Assembly: GCA_016937715.1 (NCBI GenBank)
Contig: JAFGWA010000039.1
Location: forward strand, 1-40,322
Direction of reading: 5' to 3'
DNA: 40,322 nt
Origin: Candidatus Goldiibacteriota bacterium
GTDB taxonomy: Bacteria > Oederibacteriota > PGYV01
A program made the position numbers and the translations under genes. The notes under the pieces were generated by a model. That model had not been told where the DNA came from, did not search any database, and saw only the letters and a list, made by a program, of their open reading frames with translations. Below, in pieces: positions 32,144 to 39,176 of the stretch. The first letter of the stretch is position 1, and the number at the start of each line of letters is the position of its first letter.

Positions 32144-32929
32144 ATGAAAAAAATAATAATGATTATCCCCGCTCTTTTTGTTTTTTTTGCGGGGGTTTAT
32201 GCGGCAGAACAGGAAACAGAGTTTGCCAAAGCGGTATATAAAACCGCGGCGCATTATGTGGGGAAGGATTATGTGTATGGCGCAAAGTCGCCGTATGACC
32301 ATTTTGCATGCAGCAAAAACGACAACAGAAAAGGGCCCTGCATAAAATGCGGAAGCTGCCCCGAAAAACCTTCCGGCTGCTATAACAGCGCCACAAAGTG
32401 TTTAACCGGTTTTGACTGTTCCGGTTTCATTCAGTACGTATATAAAACCAACGGGGTTAAATCGGTTAAAGTGTCTGACCTTGTAAGCACACAGTTTGTG
32501 TGCATGGAAAACAGCTGGTATGAAAAAAAGAAAAAGTCCGAAGTTTTAAGCAGGCAGCAAACGAAAAAGATAGAAAATGGGGACATAATATTTTTCTACA
32601 GGTCGCCAAGGCATGTGGGGCTGTTTTTCACGGATAAAAAAATAACATGGAAAAGAAATGAAGCCGCTTTTTTAAATGACGGTGACCTGCCGTACCTGGT
32701 AAACGATATTCACAGAAAAGCGGAATTTGACAGCGAAGGCGAATTTACCGGCTACAGTTATTCATATGAAGGGGATGTGGTAATACACGCAAGCGGCATC
32801 CTTGACCACTATTCCACCGATACGGTACCGGGGGATATTGTGTGCGTGCCGATGTCAACAATGCGCGGCGCTCTGGCGGAATGCGATGAGACGCACAAAG
32901 GGCAATGCGCTGTCACGGTGTCTGAATAA
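32144..32929 (+). CDS. Secreted NlpC/P60-like peptidase with a Cys-rich insertion
   Basis: 261 residues. Signal peptide 1-20 (ending VYA, then AEQE). An NlpC/P60 fold is indicated by the YVGKDYVYGAKSPYD entry strand, catalytic Cys92 in GFDCSGFIQYVY, and His in RHVGLFF. A third polar residue may be the His in VIHASG. Such enzymes cleave peptidoglycan stem peptides. Between entry strand and active site lies an insertion with Cys56, 66, 69, 72, 79 and 86 (C-x9-C-x2-C-x2-C-x6-C-x6-C), which could bind metal or form disulfides. More Cys occur near the C-terminus. It overlaps the following secreted protein by 1 nt. Confidence 0.85.
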   Translation: MKKIIMIIPALFVFFAGVYAAEQETEFAKAVYKTAAHYVGKDYVYGAKSPYDHFACSKNDNRKGPCIKCGSCPEKPSGCYNSATKCLTGFDCSGFIQYVYKTNGVKSVKVSDLVSTQFVCMENSWYEKKKKSEVLSRQQTKKIENGDIIFFYRSPRHVGLFFTDKKITWKRNEAAFLNDGDLPYLVNDIHRKAEFDSEGEFTGYSYSYEGDVVIHASGILDHYSTDTVPGDIVCVPMSTMRGALAECDETHKGQCAVTVSE

Positions 32930-33942
32930 TGAAAAAATTTATTATAACTGTTTTTATACTTCTGTTTGCCTGCATAATATCCGCGGATGAAATTATAAAA
33001 ATACCAAGAAAAGCCATGGGAAAAAATATGGGCAGGATTAATGTGGAATCCGGCGCCGGCACTGACAGCTGCCACCTGTACACCCAGTTTGCCGCTGACG
33101 CCGCGGGGCAGATGTATTTTCTGGACCAGGCAAACGACAGGATTCTTAAGTATATAAAGGAAGAGGATAAATGCGAAGTTATTCACACCTTTCATAAGAG
33201 CGATTCTTTCAGGGTCATAAGGATGAAGTTCCGGGGTTTTTATGACAACGGCGTGTATTTTTTAAGGGGTCAGCAGCTGCATTTTTATGACACGCAGGGG
33301 GAGCGGCTTATTACCTTTAAAGAGATAAGCAATGCCTTTATAGATTCCAAAAACGGCAGTGTATATGAACAAAAAGGGTTAAAGTACCTTCCGGTGGAAA
33401 AAGGCAATAAAAATCAGATGCCGCAAAGGGGCAAGTATTCAATACTGCCGCCGGCGGGCAGCGGGGAAGAAGAATCCAAAATGACCGCGGTAATGGGAAA
33501 GTTTATAGGGATAAATAATATGAGCCTGCTGGACGAGGCATATATAAACGGCAGATACACAGTTTACGCGATACAGGATTATGTGGATAAAGGAAAGATG
33601 AAGCTTATGAAATACAACCTGGCAGAAGGCACTGTGGAGCAGGAAAAAGGGACGGGATATATGGTTCACGCGTATATAGGGGATTATGAAGGAAGGATAT
33701 ATTTTCTTGGAAAGAAAGATAAAAAATCCAAATTTCAGGTTGTGTGTTATAACGGTGAAAATCTTGACAGGCACGGCACGCGGAGTATTAATTTAGACGG
33801 CGGGGATGACTTGTGCTACCAGAACATCTCCGCAGGAAAAAACGTGTATCCCGCCGCTGTCTGCCCTGACGGGTATATCTATTACAGCGCCGGTTTTGAT
33901 AAAGATTATCTGCTGATAGGGAAGATGAAAATAAATAATTAA
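32929..33942 (+). CDS. Secreted protein of unknown function, possibly beta-propeller
   Basis: 337 residues. Signal peptide 1-19 (KKFIITVFILLFACIISA, then DEI). No family recognised. Recurrent short segments of the kind D-x-x-G-x-x-Y/F-hydrophobic (ADAAGQMYFLDQANDRI, DYEGRIYFLG, CPDGYIYYSAG) are spaced like blades of a beta-propeller. The first of these looks like an NHL/SMP-30-type strand pair. The start ATG shares one base with the stop of the NlpC/P60 gene, so the two are translated together, and both are exported. It may be a partner or substrate-recognition protein of that peptidase. Confidence 0.75.
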   Translation: MKKFIITVFILLFACIISADEIIKIPRKAMGKNMGRINVESGAGTDSCHLYTQFAADAAGQMYFLDQANDRILKYIKEEDKCEVIHTFHKSDSFRVIRMKFRGFYDNGVYFLRGQQLHFYDTQGERLITFKEISNAFIDSKNGSVYEQKGLKYLPVEKGNKNQMPQRGKYSILPPAGSGEEESKMTAVMGKFIGINNMSLLDEAYINGRYTVYAIQDYVDKGKMKLMKYNLAEGTVEQEKGTGYMVHAYIGDYEGRIYFLGKKDKKSKFQVVCYNGENLDRHGTRSINLDGGDDLCYQNISAGKNVYPAAVCPDGYIYYSAGFDKDYLLIGKMKINN

Positions 33943-34002
33943 CCCATAATTTATTATCCCATAAACGTTTATCCCATATCCCATAAATAAAAAACGCTGA
34001 TC

Positions 34003-34086
34003 GGCAGCTGGGTTTTGTTTTGGTAGGCGCACCCTTCAGGGTGCGGCAGTTGATTTGAATTTGTTCTTGCTTCTGTCCCTCCGTCC
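34003..34086. repeat. Dispersed intergenic repeat, copy 1
   Basis: Starts GGCAGCT-GGTT, then TTGTTTTGGTAGGCGC, the hairpin CGCACCC-TTCA-GGGTGCG (34028-34045), and AGTTGATTTGAATTTGTTCT leading to GCTTCTGTCCCTCCGTCC. It aligns with 38918-39050. The two hairpins occupy the same place but have different stem bases. A shorter part is found again inverted at 34150-34171. Confidence 0.75.
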
Positions 34087-34088
34087 TT

Positions 34089-34127
34089 CGCGCCCTACAG
34101 GGCTTGGGTATATTTTTTCAGGGCGCG
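34089..34127. other. Hairpin inside the gene-free stretch
   Basis: Perfect 8-bp arms CGCGCCCT (34089-34096) and AGGGCGCG (34120-34127) with a 23-nt interior that contains an alternative inner pairing (GCCCT / AGGGC) and a T run. It could terminate transcription of the NlpC/P60 unit by the inner stem followed by TATTTTTT, but the arrangement is atypical. Confidence 0.5.
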
Positions 34128-34406
34128 CCGCAAATTTGTATTCTTGCAGGCAAAGAAATTTGAAATCAACACTGTGTTAACGTCATTGGCAATCGGGAAC
34201 TTGTTAGATATACATTTTTGCCGCCGAAGCATTAAACCGCCTCTGCCGCAGACACACTATGTTAACGCGGCACACCCTGAAAAAACACACCCAAACCCCG
34301 CAGGTTATATTCTAATTGTCGAATTTTGAATTTTCGATGTTTGATCTTCCTTCTGTCCCTCTGTGCATCCGACCTTCTGTCCCTCATGTTATTATCTATT
34401 CTTGCC

Positions 34407-34436
34407 TTGACACCGCCCCGTTCACAATAGTAAAAT
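34407..34436 (+). promoter_or_regulatory. Promoter of dprA-topA-xer
   Basis: TTGACA (34407-34412) and TAAAAT (34431-34436) with 18-bp spacing. Predicted start near 34443, about 30 nt before the chosen dprA start. This also argues against the upstream TTG at 34441 as a start codon. Confidence 0.65.
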
Positions 34437-34473
34437 CCTATTGCATAAAAAAACTTTAGAGGGGTTTTTGACA

Positions 34474-35586
34474 ATGGGAAAATTCTGTACGGAAAAAGAC
34501 GCTTTAATCGCCATTAATACCATTCCCGCAATCGGCGGGATAAAGCTCCGCAGGCTTATTAATGCTTTTGGCACATCCCTTGATATATTTGATGCTTCGC
34601 CGGAAATGCTGATGGGGGTGGAAGGAATAGGGATAGAAACAGCAAAAGACATACTTGATTTAACTCCTGAAATTACTGAGCGCGAAGAAGAGGCGTGCGG
34701 AAAAAATTCCATCCGTATTATCTGTCAGGATGACATAGAATACCCAAAGCAGTTAAAAACCATTTATGACCCTCCTCCTGTCTTATACATGGCGGGGGTG
34801 GACTATCAGGAGACAGCGCTTCCGCTTGCGATAGTGGGCACTAGGCAGTGCACGGAATATGGTGAAGCCGCGGTAAGGCGAATGGTTCAGCGTATGCGCG
34901 CGATTTTTACGGATTTTTCTATAATCAGCGGGCTTGCCACCGGTATAGACAGCAGGGCGCACAGGGCGGCGTTAAACAGCGGTGTGTATACGGCGGGTGT
35001 ATTAGGTTTTGGGTTCGGGCAGCTTTTGACAATGGCAAACAGGCCCCTTATAAAAGAGATGCTTGAAAAGGCCACTATCATATCGGAATTCCCGTTTTAC
35101 GCGGAAGGGTTAAAGCAGAACTTTCCCCAGCGCAACAGGGTGATAAGCGGGCTTGCCAAAGGTGTGCTGGTGGTGGAAGCCGGAGAGAAAAGCGGCACAA
35201 TGATAACGGCTGATTTCGCGCTGGAGCAGGGCAGGGAAGTATTCGCGGTTCCGGGGTCAATATTTTCCTTAAAATCGCGCGGAGCAAACAGGCTTATTTC
35301 TCAGGGGGCAAAGATTGCGCAGGACGCGGACGACATTTTAATAGAATTTTTTGAAGATATAAAAATACCCGAAAAAGAGAGTGAAACAGCCGTAAATACG
35401 GCGTTAAAACTGACTGACGACGAAAAAACCGTATATGAAAAAATAAGTTTTGAAAAAAAACATGTTGACATTATAGCGTTTGAAAGTAATATTGATGTAA
35501 TTAAATTGAGTTCCATGCTGACTCTTCTTGAAATGAAGGGCGCTATAAGGCAGCTTGCCGGAATGAATTTTGTCCGTAACAGGTAA
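34474..35586 (+). CDS. dprA: DNA processing protein DprA
   Basis: Binds single-stranded DNA taken up by transformation and loads RecA. 370 residues from ATG 34474, with GAGGGG (34459-34464) upstream. An N-terminal SAM/helix-hairpin-helix-like region (about 1-75, ALIAINTIPAIGGIKLRRLI) is followed by the Rossmann-like DprA core: AIVGTRQCTEYGEAAV, SGLATGIDSRAHRAAL, PQRNRVISGLAKGVLVVEAG, KSGTMITADFALEQGREVFA. A C-terminal winged-helix-like DML1 region ends it. It is 16 nt from topA, the common dprA-topA order. Confidence 0.96.
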   Translation: MGKFCTEKDALIAINTIPAIGGIKLRRLINAFGTSLDIFDASPEMLMGVEGIGIETAKDILDLTPEITEREEEACGKNSIRIICQDDIEYPKQLKTIYDPPPVLYMAGVDYQETALPLAIVGTRQCTEYGEAAVRRMVQRMRAIFTDFSIISGLATGIDSRAHRAALNSGVYTAGVLGFGFGQLLTMANRPLIKEMLEKATIISEFPFYAEGLKQNFPQRNRVISGLAKGVLVVEAGEKSGTMITADFALEQGREVFAVPGSIFSLKSRGANRLISQGAKIAQDADDILIEFFEDIKIPEKESETAVNTALKLTDDEKTVYEKISFEKKHVDIIAFESNIDVIKLSSMLTLLEMKGAIRQLAGMNFVRNR

Positions 35587-35602
35587 ACCAGGAGGTTATA
35601 CA

Positions 35603-37981
35603 TTGTCTGACAGCACCGAAGAAATAAAAAAGAAAAGCCCGGCAAAAAAGGCAAAACCGGCCGCGAAAAAGAAAAAAGCGGTTAAATCAAAAAAGTCCGG
35701 CAGAGAAAAAAGCGGAAAGATTATACTTGTTGAGTCTCCCACTAAGGTTAATACCATAAAAAAGTTTGTTGCCGGCAAATATAAAGTGCTTGCCACCAAA
35801 GGGCACATCTTTGACCTTCCCAAAACAAAACTGGGTGTTGATGTTGAAAATGACTTCACCCCGACATATATAGTAATGAAGGATAAAAAGAAGATATTAA
35901 AGGAAATTAAAGAAGAGACAAAAAATGCCGCCGAAATATACCTGGCCACTGACCCTGACCGCGAAGGAGAGGCAATCTGCTGGCACGTTGCCAACGAAAT
36001 TCTGCGCGTGCAGAAAGAACCCGGCTCCCAGAAAATTGTAAGGGTGACCTTTAATGAAATCACAAAGACCGCTGTTTTAAACGCGCTTGATAATCCGCGC
36101 GAAATAAACATAAACCTTGTAAACGCCCAGCAGGCAAGAAGGGTGTTAGACAGGCTTGTAGGGTACCGCTTAAGCCCGCTGTTATGGAAAGTATTAAGAA
36201 AAGGGCTGTCCGCAGGAAGGGTGCAGTCTGTTGCTTTGAAACTGATTGTGGACAGGCAGGCAGAAATTGACGCTTTTAATCCCGTGGAATATTGGAGCGT
36301 AAAAGGGTTATTTGAAAAGTTAAATGCCGGAAAGTTTGAAGCTAAGCTTACGGAAAAAAACGGCGAAAAAATAGATTTAAAAGCAGAACCGGATTCGGCA
36401 GCAGTTGTCGCGGAACTTCAAAATCAACAGTATGTTGTTTCTGATGTTATAAAAAAAGAAAGAAGGCGCAAGCAGTACCCGCCTTTTATAACCAGTACCC
36501 TTCAGCAGGATGCCGCAAGAAGGTTCAGGTTTACCGCGCAGAAAACAATGATGCTGGCGCAGCAGCTTTATGAAGGTATTGAAATAAAAGGCGAAGGGCA
36601 TGTGGGTTTAATAACATATATGCGTACCGACAGTTTAAGGGTATCCGCGGAAGCGCAGCAGGAAGCCATGAAATACATAAATGAAAACCTTGGCCCTGAA
36701 TACGTGCCTGCGGAGCCTAACTTTTATAAAAGCAAAAAATCTTCGCAGGACGCGCATGAAGCCATAAGGCCGTCTTCCGCTTACAGAAACCTGGGCGCGA
36801 TAAAAGACAGCCTTGACCCTGATCAGTTTAAAATTTACTCCATAATATGGAAAAGGTTCATGGCATCGCAGAGTGTGCCTGCCGTATTTGACGACACGCG
36901 GGTAAAAATATCCGCCGGCCCTTATACGCTTCAGGCAAACGGGTCAATTAAGAAATTTGACGGGTTTATGAAACTTTATGACGAAGAACCCAAAGAACAG
37001 GAAGGCGGCGAACAGGATTCAAATGACGGCAGCCAGGAACAGGCGCTGCTTCCCGAATTAAACACAGGCGACGCGCTTAACCTTCTTGAATTAATGCCGG
37101 AGCAGCACTTTACCCAGCCGCCGCCGTATTTTACGGACGCTTCGCTTGTAAAGGCGCTGGAAGAAAAAGATATCGGCAGGCCGTCCACTTACGCGCCGAT
37201 TATTTCCACCCTTGTTTACAGAAAATACGTTGACAGGGACAGGGGTAAATTTATGCCTACGGAACTTGGCACACTTGTGTCGGGCATTCTTTCAAAAAAT
37301 TTCCCTACAATTATAAATGAAGAATTTACGGCGAAAATGGAAAATGATCTTGACAGCGTGGAAGAAGGAAGCGTGGAATGGAAGACGCTGTTAAAGGGTT
37401 TCTTTGCCAACTTAACCGAACTGATAGCGGCGGCAGAACCGCATATGGATGAAATGAAGCGGGAGCTTGAAGGCAATATTGAAGAAAAGTGCGAAAAATG
37501 CGGAAGCAGGATGATAATAAAATGGGGCAGGTTCGGTAAATTTCTGTCCTGCGAAAAATACCCCGAATGCAAAAACGCCAAGCCCATGGAAGGAATGGAA
37601 AGGGAGCAGGAAAAAATAGAAGGTAATTGTCCGGAATGCAACAGTCCGTTACTGTTAAAACGCGGCCCTTACGGCGCCTTTATCGCGTGTTCCCGCTACC
37701 CTGAATGCAAGTACACAAAGCAGCACATAATAAAAGCCGGCGTTCCGTGCCCTGACTGCGGCGGCGATATAATAGAAAGAACGTTTAAGATGACCAGAAA
37801 ATTCTACGGGTGCAGCAATTACCCAAAGTGCAAATTCATGGTCTGGGACAAGCCTATAGATGAAAAGTGCCCCAAATGCGGTGCGCCTTTCCTTCTTGAA
37901 AAATGGCGTAAGAATAACGTGACGGTGTACTGCAGGCAGTGCGATTACAAGTATGACAAGGAAACCGTTTCGAATGAGTGA
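35603..37981 (+). CDS. topA: DNA topoisomerase I with a Lys-rich N-terminal tail
   Basis: Type IA topoisomerase relaxing negative supercoils. I place the start at TTG 35603, 7 nt after AGGAGG (35590-35595), giving 792 residues. Residues 2-40 are a Lys/Ala/Pro-rich, histone-H1-like tail. The Toprim domain begins at GKIILVESPTKVNTIKKF and has ATDPDREGEAICWHV. The active-site Tyr is Tyr339 in GLITYMRTDS. The C-terminus holds four Cys4 zinc ribbons, starting CEKCGSR, CPECNSP, CPDCGGD and CPKCGAP. All four keep both Cys pairs. The next gene overlaps its last 8 nt. Confidence 0.96.
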   Translation: MSDSTEEIKKKSPAKKAKPAAKKKKAVKSKKSGREKSGKIILVESPTKVNTIKKFVAGKYKVLATKGHIFDLPKTKLGVDVENDFTPTYIVMKDKKKILKEIKEETKNAAEIYLATDPDREGEAICWHVANEILRVQKEPGSQKIVRVTFNEITKTAVLNALDNPREININLVNAQQARRVLDRLVGYRLSPLLWKVLRKGLSAGRVQSVALKLIVDRQAEIDAFNPVEYWSVKGLFEKLNAGKFEAKLTEKNGEKIDLKAEPDSAAVVAELQNQQYVVSDVIKKERRRKQYPPFITSTLQQDAARRFRFTAQKTMMLAQQLYEGIEIKGEGHVGLITYMRTDSLRVSAEAQQEAMKYINENLGPEYVPAEPNFYKSKKSSQDAHEAIRPSSAYRNLGAIKDSLDPDQFKIYSIIWKRFMASQSVPAVFDDTRVKISAGPYTLQANGSIKKFDGFMKLYDEEPKEQEGGEQDSNDGSQEQALLPELNTGDALNLLELMPEQHFTQPPPYFTDASLVKALEEKDIGRPSTYAPIISTLVYRKYVDRDRGKFMPTELGTLVSGILSKNFPTIINEEFTAKMENDLDSVEEGSVEWKTLLKGFFANLTELIAAAEPHMDEMKRELEGNIEEKCEKCGSRMIIKWGRFGKFLSCEKYPECKNAKPMEGMEREQEKIEGNCPECNSPLLLKRGPYGAFIACSRYPECKYTKQHIIKAGVPCPDCGGDIIERTFKMTRKFYGCSNYPKCKFMVWDKPIDEKCPKCGAPFLLEKWRKNNVTVYCRQCDYKYDKETVSNE

Positions 37982-38858
37982 GCCGGAAAACAGCCCGGAA
38001 CTTGATTTATACCTTCGCCACCTTTTACACGAAAAGAATTATTCGCCCAAGACTGCCGAAAGCTACGGCAATGACATACGCCAGTTTCTAAAGCATACCG
38101 GTGGTTTTGAAAAAGCTGATGAAACGTCAATAAGGGCGTTTATGGAAAAAATGTCCCATGCCAAATATAACCGTAATTCTGTTATAAGAAAAATAGTGGC
38201 GTGCAGAAATTTCTACAGGTTTCTGCTGCGTACAAAAAAAATAACAATAAATCCTTTTGAATATATCCTGACCCCCAAAGCCGAAAAACGGCTGCCCGGT
38301 TTTTTAACTGAAAGTGAAACGGCGTCTCTTCTTGAATCCCCTGACATAAGTCAATTTTTCGGGCTGCGCGACAGAGCAATACTTGAATTTATTTATTCCA
38401 CCGGCGTGCGAATAGATGAAATTGTAAAACTTAATTCAGGCGATATTGACTATGTGAATGAAGAAATAAAAGTTCTTGGTAAAGGTTCTAAAGAGCGCAT
38501 AGTGCCTGTGGGCGGAATCGCGCTTAGTATTCTTAAACAGTATATCAGGGAATTAAAGTCAAAGTTTGATTCCGGGCCTTTGTTTGTCAATAAGAACGGG
38601 ACGCGGCTTACCGCCAGAAGCATAGAAAGAATGATGAAAAAATATGTGTTAAAAGCCGGCATTCAAAAAGAAGTGACCCCGCACACGCTAAGGCATTCAT
38701 ACGCCACGCACCTTTTAGACCGCGGCGCTGACCTGCGTTCCGTGCAGGAACTGTTAGGCCACAGCAGCCTGTCCACAACCCAGATATACACCCACCTTAC
38801 AGTGGCAAGGCTGAAAAAAGAATATGACAAAGCACACCCAAGGGCGAAGAAAGGATAG
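37974..38858 (+). CDS. xerC: Tyrosine recombinase of the XerC/XerD type
   Basis: 294 residues from ATG 37974. An ATG 7 codons earlier (37953) is in frame but lacks a ribosome site, while AAGGAAA lies upstream of 37974. The N-terminal SAM-like core-binding domain contains LRHLLHEKNYSPKTAESYGN. The catalytic set is complete: Arg146, Lys170, His237, Arg240, His263 and Tyr272, within TGVRIDEIV, GKGSKER, HTLRHSYATHLL and LLGHSSLSTTQIYTH. The size and dprA-topA context favour the chromosome dimer resolution recombinase over a phage integrase. XerC versus XerD cannot be settled alone. Confidence 0.93.
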   Translation: MSEPENSPELDLYLRHLLHEKNYSPKTAESYGNDIRQFLKHTGGFEKADETSIRAFMEKMSHAKYNRNSVIRKIVACRNFYRFLLRTKKITINPFEYILTPKAEKRLPGFLTESETASLLESPDISQFFGLRDRAILEFIYSTGVRIDEIVKLNSGDIDYVNEEIKVLGKGSKERIVPVGGIALSILKQYIRELKSKFDSGPLFVNKNGTRLTARSIERMMKKYVLKAGIQKEVTPHTLRHSYATHLLDRGADLRSVQELLGHSSLSTTQIYTHLTVARLKKEYDKAHPRAKKG

Positions 38859-38863
38859 AAAGG

Positions 38864-39066
38864 CAGAGGGACAGAGGGACGGATGCACGGATGGACAGAA
38901 GTAAAGACATAAGGTTTGGCAGCTCGGTTGGAGCGAGCCTGCGAAGCTAAAATACCTGTCCTTGTATGGATTGTTTGTTCTGGTAGACGCGGGTCTTTAG
39001 CCCGCGGTAGTAGATTTACATTTGTTTTTACTTCCGTCCCTCTGTCTCTCCGTGCATCCGTCCCTC
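38864..39066. repeat. Imperfect inverted repeat flanking the second dispersed-repeat copy
   Basis: The left arm contains AGGGACGGATGCACGGA followed by TGGACAGAAGTAAAGACA. The reverse complement of the right arm contains the identical 17 bases AGGGACGGATGCACGGA, then GAGACAGAGGGACGGAAGTA. The arms are about 45 bp, with a spacer of about 110 bp. A related half-unit (CTTCTGTCCCTCTGTGCATC) occurs near 34351. Confidence 0.75.
38918..39050. repeat. Dispersed intergenic repeat, copy 2
   Basis: Begins GGCAGCTCGGTT and includes a hairpin GCTCG-GTTGGAG-CGAGC (38922-38938) absent from copy 1. It resumes with TTTGTTCTGGTAGACGC, hairpin CGCGGG-TCTTTAG-CCCGCG (38988-39006) and AGTAGATTTACATTTGTTTT, leading to ACTTCCGTCCCTCTGTC. 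It aligns with 34003-34086 after allowing for a gap of about 45 bases. Confidence 0.75.
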
Positions 39067-39176
39067 GGCTCTTCTGTCCTTCCTTATAATAATCCCTTTA
39101 TTTGCCGTTATTATATAGTATAATATTAGTACTAATGGTGCCGGGGGAATAAAAAGGCCTATATTAATATAGAGGT

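Larger units (their letters stand above)
33943..34473. other. 531-bp gene-free stretch with repeats and hairpins
   Basis: No supportable gene. It opens with four copies of CCCATA within 43 bases (33943-33985), then a copy of a dispersed repeat (34003-34086) with a hairpin, a second hairpin (34089-34127), a stretch reverse-complementary to the repeat (34150-34171), and pyrimidine-rich CTTCTGTCCCTC units (about 34351-34386). It ends with the dprA promoter. The 61-codon open frame at 34144 has no ribosome site and crosses the repeat, so I reject it. Confidence 0.8.
38859..39176. other. 318-bp gene-free stretch with inverted and dispersed repeats
   Basis: Contains a purine-rich segment (about 38864-38912), a hairpin (38919-38942), copy 2 of the dispersed repeat, and a pyrimidine-rich segment (about 39022-39066) that is the inverted counterpart of the first. 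It ends with an A/T-rich stretch that includes TATAAT at 39119-39124, a possible -10 box without a convincing -35. No gene visible. Confidence 0.8.

Noticed and set aside
33943-33985. Four CCCATA units as a CRISPR or tandem-repeat array
   Set aside because: Units are 6 bp, irregularly spaced and lack spacers. Only a minor simple repeat.
34144-34329. 61-codon plus-strand frame in the gene-free stretch
   Set aside because: No ribosome site, runs through fold-back repeats and resembles no family.
37974-38858. Phage or integron integrase
   Set aside because: Length, the dprA-topA context and full XerC/D motifs fit the housekeeping recombinase. No attachment site, tRNA target or phage gene is visible.
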